Assembly (NCBI RefSeq): GCF_000348805.1
Contig: NC_020510.1
Coordinates: forward strand, 186,001 to 250,000
Reading direction: 5' to 3'
Length of the DNA stretch: 64,000 bases
From: Blattabacterium cuenoti BPAA
GTDB taxonomy: Bacteria > Bacteroidota > Bacteroidia > Flavobacteriales > Blattabacteriaceae
This document shows, piece after piece, positions 16,738-25,831 of this stretch. Numbering within the stretch: position 1 is the first letter of the stretch; every line of letters begins with the position of its first letter. A program made the position numbers and the translations under genes. The notes beneath the pieces are model-generated. The model ran no database searches, was not told where the DNA came from, and was given only the letters and a program-made list of their open reading frames with translations.

Positions 16738-19197
16738 CTAACTATCATTCATAATTCTTAATACTTTTTCTACAATATTTTCAACTGAAGGTTTTGAAAA
16801 ATAATCTCCATCAGATCCATAAGGAGGACGATGTTCTTGAGCTGTAATCGTAACAGGTGGACTATCTAAATAATAATATCCATTTTGTTCTTCTAATATT
16901 TTTTGTAGAATATAAGCAGAAGCTCCTCCTGGAACATCTTCATCTATAATCAATAATCTATTGGTTTTTTGTAAACTTTTAACAATATCTTTTTGTAAAT
17001 CAAAAGGTAGTAAAGATTGAATATCAATGATTTCAGAATCTATATTAATCTTAGATAATTCTTCTGCTGCCTCACTGACAATTCTCCATGTAGATCCGTA
17101 AGTAATCATAGTGATATCTTCTCCTGTTCTTGTTTTTTCTACTATTCCAATAGGAGTTCTGAATAACCCTAAATTTTTAGGTAATTTTTCTTTAATTCTG
17201 TATCCATTAAGACATTCTACAACCAAAGCAGGATCATCTCCAGATAATAAAGTATTATAAAATCCAGCAGCTTTTACCATATTTCTTGGAACAAGCACTA
17301 AAATTCCTCTTAAATAATTAATAATTCCTCCCATTGGAGAACCAGAATGCCATATTCCTTCTAAACGATGTCCTCTCGTTCTAATAATAACAGGAGCTTT
17401 TTGTCCTCCTTTTGTTCTATATTGTAAAGAAGCTAGATCATCACTCATGATTTGTAAAGCATAAAGAATATAATCAATGTATTGAATTTCAACTATAGGA
17501 CGAAGACCTCGCATTGCAAGACCGATTCCTTGACCAAGAATCGTGGATTCACGTATTCCTGTATCAAAAACACGAATTTTCCCATATTTTTTTTGTAATC
17601 CTTCTAATCCTTGATTTACATCCCCTATCTTTCCTACATCTTCTCCAAAAATTAAAAGATCAGGATGTAACTCCAATAGTTTATCAAAATTTTCTCTTAG
17701 GACAATTCTACCATCTACTTTATTAGAGTCATTATTATTATATACAGGAAAAACTTCTGTTATTTTTGCAGAAGCTTTTTCAGAAATACTATACAAATGT
17801 GAAGAATAATTTTCTTGTTCTTCATGATATTTTTTTCTCACCCATTCTATCAAACAATTTTTTGGATCAGATTTCCCTTCTGATAAAAGATACAATACTT
17901 TTCTTGCAATGCGAAATACTGATTTTTTTGTAGGAGAATTTTTAGTCGTATTATGTTGTAATTCTTTTATATATTTTTTGACATATTTTTTGATCCATTT
18001 TTCTTCTGAATGATTATTTTGAATTTGATCTAAAATGCTTAGAACTTCATTTTTAATTTTATAAATAGGTCTTTGAAATGCTTTCCAAGCTTTTTCTTTT
18101 TCATTTTTAACATATTCTTTAGCTTCTATATCTATTTGATCTAAAAAATCAACATTAGCTATTTTACAATAATTTTTTTGATTAATTTCAAACCTAAAAT
18201 TCAAAATCCAATCTCTAAATTTTTTGATTCCGTCATTATTCATTTCCCATTCTAAACGTTCTTTTGATTTGTATCTTTCATGTGAAGAAGAAGTAGAATG
18301 TCCTTGAGGTTGGGTTAAATTTGTAACATGTATGATTACGGGAACATGTTCCTTACGAGCAATTTGATCTGCTTTAAGATATGTTTTTGTGAGATCTATG
18401 TAATTATATCCATGGACACGAATAATTTCTATTCCTTTTTCTTTTTTACTTCTATGAAACCCATATAAAAGATCGCTAATATTTTGTTTTGAAAATTGGT
18501 ATTTATTTGGGACAGATATTCCATATTCATCATCCCAAATGGAAAGTATAATCGGAATCTGTAATACTGAAGCGGCATTCAATGTTTCCCAAAATAATCC
18601 TTCAGAAATACTAGCATTTCCTATTGTTCCGAATGCCACTTCATTTCCATTATGAGAAAACATTTTATGTGTTTCCTTTAAATTTTTTAATTTTTTATAA
18701 ATTTTAGAAGCCTGAGCTAATCCTAATAATCTAGGCATTTGAGCAGCAGTAGAAGATATGTCTGCACTAGAATTTTTTTGTTTAATAAGATTTTTCCAAT
18801 TTCCATCTTTATTCAAAAAACGTGTTCCAAAATGAGACGTCATCATTCTACCAGACGAAACAGGCTCTTCTTCTAGATCTGAATGAGCGTATAATTGCGA
18901 AAAAAAACTTTTTACCGTTAAAACTCCAATAGCCATCATAAACGTTTGATCCCGATAATATCCAGATCTATAATCTCCATTCTTAAAAACTTTTGCCATG
19001 GCTAGTTGAGGAATTTCTTTTCCATCTCCAAATATTCCAAATTTAGCTCTTCCATTTAAAACTTCTTTACGACCTAAAATGCTAGTTTCACGACTAATTC
19101 TTGCTAATTTATAATCATTTATAACTATTTTTTTAAATGAATCAAAATCAAAATAAGGTTCCTCATCATCAATAAATTTTTTATTGTTGTAATTCAT
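16738..19197 (-). CDS. Fused alpha-beta E1 component of a 2-oxoacid dehydrogenase (branched-chain type)
   Basis: The 819-residue protein joins the two thiamine-dependent E1 subunits in one chain, as in many Bacteroidota. Residues up to about 430 are the alpha part, with TSHFGTRF, GNASISEGLFWE and the GHSTSSSHERY phosphorylation-loop-like segment. Residues from about 490 are the beta part (LIFGEDVGKIGDVNQG, QYIDYILYALQI, APVIIRTRGHRLEGIWHS, EDVPGGASAYI). It should decarboxylate a branched-chain or related 2-oxo acid and pass the acyl group to a lipoyl E2 encoded elsewhere. ilvE next door favours branched-chain substrates. A separate pyruvate E1 beta (25832-26815) argues that this is not the main pyruvate enzyme. 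Exact substrate is inference. Confidence 0.88.
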   Translation of the reverse strand: MNYNNKKFIDDEEPYFDFDSFKKIVINDYKLARISRETSILGRKEVLNGRAKFGIFGDGKEIPQLAMAKVFKNGDYRSGYYRDQTFMMAIGVLTVKSFFSQLYAHSDLEEEPVSSGRMMTSHFGTRFLNKDGNWKNLIKQKNSSADISSTAAQMPRLLGLAQASKIYKKLKNLKETHKMFSHNGNEVAFGTIGNASISEGLFWETLNAASVLQIPIILSIWDDEYGISVPNKYQFSKQNISDLLYGFHRSKKEKGIEIIRVHGYNYIDLTKTYLKADQIARKEHVPVIIHVTNLTQPQGHSTSSSHERYKSKERLEWEMNNDGIKKFRDWILNFRFEINQKNYCKIANVDFLDQIDIEAKEYVKNEKEKAWKAFQRPIYKIKNEVLSILDQIQNNHSEEKWIKKYVKKYIKELQHNTTKNSPTKKSVFRIARKVLYLLSEGKSDPKNCLIEWVRKKYHEEQENYSSHLYSISEKASAKITEVFPVYNNNDSNKVDGRIVLRENFDKLLELHPDLLIFGEDVGKIGDVNQGLEGLQKKYGKIRVFDTGIRESTILGQGIGLAMRGLRPIVEIQYIDYILYALQIMSDDLASLQYRTKGGQKAPVIIRTRGHRLEGIWHSGSPMGGIINYLRGILVLVPRNMVKAAGFYNTLLSGDDPALVVECLNGYRIKEKLPKNLGLFRTPIGIVEKTRTGEDITMITYGSTWRIVSEAAEELSKINIDSEIIDIQSLLPFDLQKDIVKSLQKTNRLLIIDEDVPGGASAYILQKILEEQNGYYYLDSPPVTITAQEHRPPYGSDGDYFSKPSVENIVEKVLRIMNDS

Positions 19198-19292
19198 AAA
19201 CTATCATTTTTTTTTATGAAAATACAGGAATTTTCATTTCTGAATTTCTTTATTTAATTTTAATAAATATATTTCAATGAAAAATAGAAACT

Positions 19293-19727
19293 ATGATTGA
19301 TCATATGTTCGGAAAAATCACTCTTTCTATTATAAAGCCAGACGCGGTACAAAAAGGATATGTTTTTCCTATTTTATATAAAATAGTACACGCAGGATTT
19401 CACATTATAGCGCTAAAAATAACGGAACTTTCCAAAAAATCAGCTACAAAATTTTATGCAGAACATAAAAAAAAATTATTTTTCGAATCTTTAGTAAAAT
19501 TTATGTCTTCTGGTCCAATTGTATCTGTAATATTAGAAAAAGAAAATGCCGTAAAAGATTTTAGAATTTTAATAGGAGAGACGAATCCAGTGCACGCAAA
19601 AACAGGTACTATACGAAATTTATATGCAACTTCTTTAGAAAAAAACGCGATACATGGATCTGATAGTAATCAAAATGCTATAAAAGAGTGTTTGTTTTAT
19701 TTTTCTAATAGAGAAATTTTTTTTTAA
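19293..19727 (+). CDS. ndk: Nucleoside diphosphate kinase
   Basis: Ndk equalises nucleoside triphosphate pools by a phospho-histidine relay. The 144-residue protein has LSIIKPDAVQKG near the N-terminus, NPVHAKTGTIRN and the active-site His121 in NAIHGSDS. Length is normal. The in-frame ATG at 19305 would also give a plausible start. lemA follows ten bases later on the same strand. Confidence 0.95.
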   Translation: MIDHMFGKITLSIIKPDAVQKGYVFPILYKIVHAGFHIIALKITELSKKSATKFYAEHKKKLFFESLVKFMSSGPIVSVILEKENAVKDFRILIGETNPVHAKTGTIRNLYATSLEKNAIHGSDSNQNAIKECLFYFSNREIFF

Positions 19728-19737
19728 ATATGAAAAT

Positions 19738-20340
19738 ATGAAAAAAAGTTTTTTGATGGGTTTTTCTATCATTTTTATTTTGATGTTTGTAATAATATTG
19801 TGGATAGCTAACACATATAATCATCTAATCAAACTGAACGAAAATATTAAAACACAATGGGGTCAAGTAGAAAATGTTTATCAACGTAGAGCTGATTTAA
19901 TTCCAAATTTGGTAAATACAGTAAAAGGATCTGCCAATTTTGAAAAAGATACATTAAATCAAATCATAGAAGCTAGAGCAAAAGCTACTTCACTTTCTAT
20001 AAATACAAATGATTTAAATCAAAACCAAATCAATAAATATCAAAAAGTACAAGATCACCTCAATCATTCTGTCAGTCGATTACTATTAATTGTAGAAAAT
20101 TATCCTAATCTTAGGTCTACGCAAAATTTTTATGAATTACAAAATCAATTAGAAGGAACAGAAAATAGGATTAATGTAGAAAGAAATCGTTTCAATGAAA
20201 AAGTAAATAATTTCAATATTTATAGAAACCAATTTCCAAAAATTATAATTGCAAATTTGTTTTCTCAATTTCAAGAAAAAGGATATTTTCAATCTCAAAT
20301 AGGATCCAAAAAGTCTCCAATTATAGATTTCTCAAAATAA
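19738..20340 (+). CDS. lemA: LemA family membrane protein
   Basis: The 200-residue protein has one N-terminal transmembrane helix (about 4-24) followed by a long helical domain with the LemA hallmarks NTYNHLIKLNENIKTQWGQVE, VYQRRADLIPNLVNTVKG and QLEGTENRINVERNRFNE. The C-terminus should lie outside the cytoplasm. Its biochemical role is unknown; LemA genes usually neighbour TPM-domain genes, as here (64 bases downstream). Related flavobacterial loci often carry two TPM genes; only one is present. Confidence 0.93.
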   Translation: MKKSFLMGFSIIFILMFVIILWIANTYNHLIKLNENIKTQWGQVENVYQRRADLIPNLVNTVKGSANFEKDTLNQIIEARAKATSLSINTNDLNQNQINKYQKVQDHLNHSVSRLLLIVENYPNLRSTQNFYELQNQLEGTENRINVERNRFNEKVNNFNIYRNQFPKIIIANLFSQFQEKGYFQSQIGSKKSPIIDFSK

Positions 20341-20404
20341 GAATGTCATTCATGTTAGATTACAATATGGAATTGAAAGAGAATCAATTCAAAAAATTAC
20401 GAAT

Positions 20405-21148
20405 ATGAGAAAAGTTATTCGATCTATTTTAATTATTTTAATTTTTTTTTGTTCAAATTTATTAAAAGGACAATTTTATATCCCTGAAGCTCCAAAAAAA
20501 ATATATCCTGTACAGGATTATGCAGGAGTTTTATCCAAAAAACAAATAGAAAAGTTAAACCAAAAACTGATTTCGTATTCTAAAATTACATCAACAGAGA
20601 TTTTAGTTCCCATTATTCAGGATCTTCAGGGAGAAGATCCGAATTTATTAGCTTCTAAATGGGGAGAAAAATGGAAAATTGGAAGAATTCATAAAAATAA
20701 TGGTATAGTTATATTATTATCCATTCATGATAAAAAAATATCTATTCAAAACGGGTATGGGATAGAACCTTATATTACCGATTTTTTAACTATGAAAATT
20801 ATAAAAAAAATAAAACCTATATTAAAAAATCATCTTTATTATAAAGCTATAGATTCTGGGACTCAAGAAATATTTCAAATTTTAAAAAATAAATATAAAA
20901 AAAAACAGAGTAATAAAATTTTTTCCATATGGAATTTATTCACTCATATTAGTAGTATTTTTTTGATTTTTTTATTATTTTATCTTTTTTTTATGAAAAA
21001 AACAACATACGCTTCGTTGTTTGATACATTATTTATCACCAATTTTTTATTTAGAAATAAAAAATATGATCATGATCATGATGAAAATTTTGATGGATTT
21101 GGAGGTGGAGGAAATTTTGGAGGAGGAGGAGGAAGTGGAAATTGGTAA
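20405..21148 (+). CDS. TPM-domain membrane protein with glycine-rich tail (YgcG family)
   Basis: The 247-residue protein has an N-terminal signal peptide (hydrophobic 6-20), then a TPM/Psb32-type domain (VQDYAGVLSKKQIEKL to about residue 160; NNGIVILLSIHDKKISIQNGYG is characteristic). One transmembrane helix (about 180-200) follows, and the tail is rich in His/Asp and glycine (GGGGNFGGGGGSG). The domain should face the periplasm. TPM domains are linked to photosystem II repair in plants and to membrane-protein quality control in bacteria, but the exact role is open. It pairs with lemA. Its stop abuts the convergent valS stop with no gap. Confidence 0.88.
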   Translation: MRKVIRSILIILIFFCSNLLKGQFYIPEAPKKIYPVQDYAGVLSKKQIEKLNQKLISYSKITSTEILVPIIQDLQGEDPNLLASKWGEKWKIGRIHKNNGIVILLSIHDKKISIQNGYGIEPYITDFLTMKIIKKIKPILKNHLYYKAIDSGTQEIFQILKNKYKKKQSNKIFSIWNLFTHISSIFLIFLLFYLFFMKKTTYASLFDTLFITNFLFRNKKYDHDHDENFDGFGGGGNFGGGGGSGNW

Positions 21149-23800
21149 TTAATTATTTTTTTTTAAATGATCTAAATATTCCTTGAGTCTAGTAATTTTA
21201 TTTAATGTATCATTCTCTTTTTTTCTTTCTTTCAAAAGTATATTTCTTGAAACAGAAGTCACATATTTATTGTTATATAAGTTTTTTCTAATCATAGACA
21301 ATAAATTATAAAAATATTGAATCTTATTTTCAATTTTAACAATTTCCATATGAAAAAATTCCTTTTGGTCTAAGGATAAAAAAAATTGATCTGTTTCTAA
21401 AAAAAAAGAAAAAAACGGTATATTTTCTGGTTTTTTTGAAACAGGAATGATTTTATCTAACTTAGCAAGTTTTAATATAATGGAATCATATTTCTTTTCT
21501 ATTTTTTCTTTTTTTCTGATAGAAAATAAAACAAGACTTTTTTGATGAGAAATATGATTCTGATTTCGAATATAGCGTATTTTAGATATAATTTTGGTCG
21601 CTTTTTCGAAATAGACTAAAACCTCATAGTCATAAAATTTTTTTTTAGGCCAAGAAGAAATAATTAAAGCATCCTTAGGCTCTCTTTTTCTAAGAAGATT
21701 CCAAATCTCTTCTGAAATGAAAGGCATATATGGATGTAATAATTTCAATATATTTTCAAACAACTTCACAGTATTGAAGTATACCATTTCTGGTACACAT
21801 TTACTTCCATAAATAGGTTTAATAATTTCTAAAAAATATGAGCAAAAATCATTCCAAATAAATTTATATAAAATCATTAATGATTCATCCAATCTATATT
21901 CTCTAAAATATTTTTCAAAAATATCCAAAACATAATAAAAACGATTTCTTAACCACTTAATAGCAAGTAAAGAAGAATCAGGAATAGATTTATTTTTGGT
22001 GACTTCCCAACTTTGAATCAAACGAAAAGCATTCCATATTTTATGAGAAAAATTCCTTCCTTGGAAACATATTTTTTCTTCAAAATGAAAATCTTTTCCT
22101 GCACTATTTTTAAGCATAAGCCCCATACGAACAGCATCCGCTCCATATTTATTAATTAAATCTATAGGATTTGGAGAATTACTTAATGATTTTGATATTT
22201 TTTTATTTTTATAATCTCTAATAATTCCAGTAAAATAAACCCTTTTGAAGGGTTTATGATTTTGGAATAAAAAACCAGACATAATCATACGTGCAACCCA
22301 AAAAAATAAGATATCTGAACCTGTCACAATCTCCTCAGTAGGATAATAATAAAAAATTTCATGATTCTCAGGATGAGAAATTCCATTAAACACAGATATA
22401 GGTAATAACCAAGAAGAAAACCAGGTATCTAAAACATCCGGATCCTGCCATATTTCATTATAATTTAAAAATGGATTTTTACTTTTACATTTTGCTTTTT
22501 CTAATGCTTGTTCTAAATTTTCTGCAACTACAAAATCATTAAGTTCCTTACCATAATAATAGACAGGAATACGATGTCCCCACCATAATTGTCTAGATAT
22601 ATTCCAATCACGAATTTGATTCATCCATTTAAAATAAATTTTATGAAATTTTTTGGGATAAAATTGAATATCTCCATTTTTTACCGCTTCTATAGCAGGA
22701 ATCGACATGTTTTTCATCCTTACAAACCATTGAAGAGATAGTCGTTGTTCAACGACTGATAAAGTTCGTTCCGAAAAACCTATTTTATGATTGAACTTTT
22801 CTATATTTTTTACCATTTTTAATTTATGGAGTTCTTCTATTATTTTTTCTCTTACTTGAAACCGATCCATTCCTTTATAATGAATTCCTTTTTCATTGAG
22901 AGTGGCATTTTTATTGAAAATATTGATTATATCTAATTTATGTTTATCTGCTATATTTTTATCATGTATATCATGAGCCGGAGTAATCTTTAAACATCCA
23001 GTTCCGAATTTTGGATCTACATATGAATCTTGTATAATTGGAATATCTCTATTGAGAATTGGAATTTTAGCATATTTTCCTTTCAAATGATAATAACGAC
23101 TATCGTCTGGATGAAAACAAATTGCTGTATCACCAAATATCGTTTCAGGACGAGTTGTAGCTACAGTTACATAATTTTCTTCTCCTTTGATTTTATATTT
23201 CAAATAATATAGTTTTCCAATATGTTCCTTATAAAGAACTTCCTCATCAGAAAGAGTAGTTTGAGCTTCCGGATCCCAATTAACAACATGATGTCCTCTA
23301 TAGATGTATCCCTTATCATACAAATCAATAAAAACTTTCGTTACAGATTGAGATAATTTAGGACTCATCGTAAATTGAGTACGATTCCAATCACATGAAC
23401 ATCCCAATTTTTTAAGTTGATCAAAAATAATATTTTTATGCTTTTTTGCCCATTTTGTTACATGATACAAAAATTTTTTTCTTCCTAAAAAAATCTTAGA
23501 TAATCCTTTCTGTTTTAACTGATGAACTACTTTAGCTTCTGTAGCAATAGATGCATGATCTGTTCCCGGAATCCAACAAGTATTATATCCTTTCATTCTT
23601 GCATATCTAATCAAAACATCCTGTATAGTATTATTAAGCATATGTCCTATATGAAGAACACCAGTCACATTTGGAGGAGGCATCACTATAGCATAAGGTA
23701 TTCTATCATCTGGATATGAAGAAAAGTAATTTCCTTTCATCCAATAATGATATCTTTTTTTTTCCGCATGTTTGGGATCATATTTAATTGGAATTTTCAT
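21149..23800 (-). CDS. valS: Valyl-tRNA synthetase
   Basis: The 883-residue class Ia enzyme has PPPNVTGVLHIGHMLN (HIGH at 50-53) and the KMSKS counterpart KISKSLSN in the second half. Unlike ThrRS in this window, the CP1 editing domain that hydrolyses Thr-tRNA(Val) looks intact, with TTRPETIFGD and GTGCLKITPAHD. The C-terminal coiled-coil arm is kept (KIENKIQYF to the end). Somewhat shorter than the typical enzyme of 880-950 residues but with all core motifs. It is divergent from folA with 33 bases between starts. Confidence 0.96.
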   Translation of the reverse strand: MKIPIKYDPKHAEKKRYHYWMKGNYFSSYPDDRIPYAIVMPPPNVTGVLHIGHMLNNTIQDVLIRYARMKGYNTCWIPGTDHASIATEAKVVHQLKQKGLSKIFLGRKKFLYHVTKWAKKHKNIIFDQLKKLGCSCDWNRTQFTMSPKLSQSVTKVFIDLYDKGYIYRGHHVVNWDPEAQTTLSDEEVLYKEHIGKLYYLKYKIKGEENYVTVATTRPETIFGDTAICFHPDDSRYYHLKGKYAKIPILNRDIPIIQDSYVDPKFGTGCLKITPAHDIHDKNIADKHKLDIINIFNKNATLNEKGIHYKGMDRFQVREKIIEELHKLKMVKNIEKFNHKIGFSERTLSVVEQRLSLQWFVRMKNMSIPAIEAVKNGDIQFYPKKFHKIYFKWMNQIRDWNISRQLWWGHRIPVYYYGKELNDFVVAENLEQALEKAKCKSKNPFLNYNEIWQDPDVLDTWFSSWLLPISVFNGISHPENHEIFYYYPTEEIVTGSDILFFWVARMIMSGFLFQNHKPFKRVYFTGIIRDYKNKKISKSLSNSPNPIDLINKYGADAVRMGLMLKNSAGKDFHFEEKICFQGRNFSHKIWNAFRLIQSWEVTKNKSIPDSSLLAIKWLRNRFYYVLDIFEKYFREYRLDESLMILYKFIWNDFCSYFLEIIKPIYGSKCVPEMVYFNTVKLFENILKLLHPYMPFISEEIWNLLRKREPKDALIISSWPKKKFYDYEVLVYFEKATKIISKIRYIRNQNHISHQKSLVLFSIRKKEKIEKKYDSIILKLAKLDKIIPVSKKPENIPFFSFFLETDQFFLSLDQKEFFHMEIVKIENKIQYFYNLLSMIRKNLYNNKYVTSVSRNILLKERKKENDTLNKITRLKEYLDHLKKNN

Positions 23801-23833
23801 AAATTTAAAAATATAAAAAAAATTGAAATAATC

Positions 23834-24331
23834 ATGAAAATTATTTTGATTGCTGCTGTTTCAAAAAATGGATTTATAGGAAAAAATAACCAGTTAATGT
23901 GGCATTTACCTAATGATTTAAAACGTTTTAAAAATTTAACTATAGGAAAAACAGTTTTAATGGGAAGAAAAACTTTCGAATCTATTGGAAAAATCCTTCC
24001 AGAAAGAAGAAATATTATCCTTACAAAAAATAAAGAAAACTTTTTATACTTAAAAAAAAATCAGAAAAATATTAGAATTATTTCTTCTATCAAAGAAATA
24101 GAAAAAATATACAAAAAAATATTTGTCATAGGAGGAGAAAAAACATATGCATACACAATTGAAAAAGCAAATATTATAGAATTAACACTAGTTCATAAAA
24201 AATTTCATGGAGATGCTAAATTCCCAAAAATAGATCCAAAAAAGTGGAAAAAAATATATGAATTTTTTTGTGAAAAAGATAATAATCATTTATTCGACTA
24301 CAGTTTTGTTAGATTTGAAAGAAAAAAATAA
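23834..24331 (+). CDS. folA: Dihydrofolate reductase
   Basis: FolA reduces dihydrofolate to tetrahydrofolate with NADPH. Counting from the ATG at 23834, the protein has 165 residues and begins MKIILIAAVSKNGFIGKNNQ, followed by LMWHLPNDLKRFKNLTIGKTVLMGRKTFESIG, which are family signatures (the active-site acid is in PNDLKRF). Upstream in-frame codons back to 23747 overlap valS and have no family match, so the shorter start is chosen. With metF and folD nearby this gives a partial folate one-carbon set. Confidence 0.94.
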   Translation: MKIILIAAVSKNGFIGKNNQLMWHLPNDLKRFKNLTIGKTVLMGRKTFESIGKILPERRNIILTKNKENFLYLKKNQKNIRIISSIKEIEKIYKKIFVIGGEKTYAYTIEKANIIELTLVHKKFHGDAKFPKIDPKKWKKIYEFFCEKDNNHLFDYSFVRFERKK

Positions 24332-24332
24332 T

Positions 24333-24980
24333 CTATTCTCTTCTATCCAATTCCTTCTTTATTTGTGCCGCCAGCTCATAACATTCATTAACAACCGCAT
24401 GATTTAATAAAGCATTCAAATCCTTTTCTGTCATTTTTTCTAAATCTTGTTGACTTTTACCTTTAAAAAAAATAAGATTATTCTTTTCTATTCCTGTCTC
24501 AGAAGTTTCATTTTCTTTATTAAGAGGAAATCCATTTTCAAAATAAATTCCAGCCTTATCAAAAATTTCTTTTGTTGTATAAATGGGAGCCTGAAAACGG
24601 ACAGCCAAAGCAACAGCATCCGATGTTTTAGAATCTATTTTTTGTTCTATTTTCTCTTTTTTTTTTCCTTCTTTTATATCATCGCTTCCTTCTTCTAACA
24701 AAAGATAAGAAAAAAATATTCCATTTACCAATTTATATATAACGACCGCTTTTAATCTAATATGAAATTTTTTTGCAAAAGAAAGAAATAAATCATGTGT
24801 AAAGGATCTGGATGGATCTTTTTTTCCTAAAGCAGAAGCAATAGACTGGGCTTGCAAACTCTCTATAATAATCGGAAGTTTTATTCTTCCAGATTCTTCT
24901 TCAAGCAATAAAACATATATACCAGATTGTATTTGACTTAAGGATATTCCCCGTATAGTTAATCTAATGAGTTGATCCAT
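24333..24980 (-). CDS. DUF151 bifunctional-nuclease family protein with UVR motif
   Basis: The 215-residue protein has an N-terminal DUF151 (BFN) domain of about 130 residues (LSQIQSGIYVLLLEEESGRIKLPIIIES, KTSDAVALAVRFQAPIYTT). It ends with a UvrB/UvrC-type helical motif (MTEKDLNALLNHAVVNECYELAAQIKKELDRR). The BFN domain has reported RNase and DNase activity in plants and Thermotoga-like proteins; in Bacteroidota the function is not established. It is convergent with folA, one base between stops. The 162-base region upstream of its start is shared with the divergent lipoprotein gene. Confidence 0.85.
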   Translation of the reverse strand: MDQLIRLTIRGISLSQIQSGIYVLLLEEESGRIKLPIIIESLQAQSIASALGKKDPSRSFTHDLFLSFAKKFHIRLKAVVIYKLVNGIFFSYLLLEEGSDDIKEGKKKEKIEQKIDSKTSDAVALAVRFQAPIYTTKEIFDKAGIYFENGFPLNKENETSETGIEKNNLIFFKGKSQQDLEKMTEKDLNALLNHAVVNECYELAAQIKKELDRRE

Positions 24981-25142
24981 AGGAATATATTTATTATAAT
25001 CAATCTAACCACTATCTCCAAATATACTAAATTCGGGAGGATATTTTTTTGATTTATTGTTCTACCAATAATATAATAAAATTCTTAGTTATATGTAATA
25101 ATTTTTTTTATATATTTAATAATAATATTAAAAATTTTTATT

Positions 25143-25730
25143 ATGAATACTTCTTTTAGATTTTTGATTTTAACAATTTTCATATCGTTAGGATTTATTA
25201 CTTCTTGTAATGATGATGAGATAACTCCTGCAGAGGAAGAAAAATCTAGCGTGAATGACACCATCAACGTTACTTCAACCCCGACGGAACCTCCTCCTTA
25301 TGATGATGATGAAATTGATAAGATAAATCCCGAAGAATTATCTAGACAAATCAAAGAAATAGGAGAAAAAATAGAAAAATTAGAAAAAGAAAGTACGAGA
25401 CAATTTGATGAATATACTCAAATGGCAGAGTTCCAAAAGAAAATTTTGGGAGAGATTAGAAGAAAAAAAATGATTATGAGATCTAAACCTGTAGGTTCAG
25501 AAGAGCAAAAAAAAGCTCAAAAAGATTTTGAAGATGAAAAGAAATATGGAAAAGAAAAATTACAAATACTCAAAGAAAAAAATATCCTTTTGCATAAATT
25601 AACAAGATCAATAACAGAAGCAAAAAAGGAACAAATGGAGTTACAAAAAAAACAAGATTACTTCTTGAAAAGACAAAAAGAAAAACAAGAAAAACAAGAG
25701 AAAGAAAACAAAAAGACAAAAAAAAATTAA
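25143..25730 (+). CDS. Putative lipoprotein with acidic linker and long coiled coil; no family recognised
   Basis: I do not recognise this 195-residue protein. It starts with a lipoprotein signal peptide (NTSFRFLILTIFISLGF) and lipobox ITSC with Cys at residue 22. The following Asp residues may influence sorting. An acidic, Pro/Thr-rich low-complexity linker (about 23-65) precedes a Lys/Glu/Gln-rich coiled coil to the C-terminus. By analogy it could be an anchored periplasmic spacer, but nothing shows this. It stands alone between divergent DUF151 and downstream pdhB, and is closed by the strongest terminator in the window. Its low complexity would defeat homology searches. Confidence 0.7.
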   Translation: MNTSFRFLILTIFISLGFITSCNDDEITPAEEEKSSVNDTINVTSTPTEPPPYDDDEIDKINPEELSRQIKEIGEKIEKLEKESTRQFDEYTQMAEFQKKILGEIRRKKMIMRSKPVGSEEQKKAQKDFEDEKKYGKEKLQILKEKNILLHKLTRSITEAKKEQMELQKKQDYFLKRQKEKQEKQEKENKKTKKN

Positions 25731-25757
25731 ATTAACTGATTCAATACTTTTATTCTA

Positions 25758-25798
25758 ACGGAAAAGAAAGGAGTCTTTCTTTTCCGTTGTTTTTTTTT
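25758..25798 (+). terminator. Rho-independent terminator after the lipoprotein gene
   Basis: A perfect 13-bp inverted repeat (ACGGAAAAGAAAG at 25758-25770, CTTTCTTTTCCGT at 25775-25787) encloses a GAGT loop and is followed by TG and a run of eight or more T. It lies 28 bases after the lipoprotein stop and ends about 34 bases before the pdhB ATG. It is the clearest terminator in the window. Confidence 0.85.
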
Positions 25799-25831
25799 AT
25801 ATTTTATGAAAAACTGATACATCCTATTCTT

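Noticed and set aside
20327..20404. In-frame extension upstream of the TPM-domain gene, as a possible remnant of a second TPM gene
   Set aside because: The 26 codons are open but show no convincing TPM motif, and the ATG at 20405 directly precedes a good signal peptide.
21149..23800. Possible loss of editing in ValRS, in parallel with ThrRS
   Set aside because: The CP1 editing motifs TTRPETIFGD and GTGCLKITPAHD are present and look normal.
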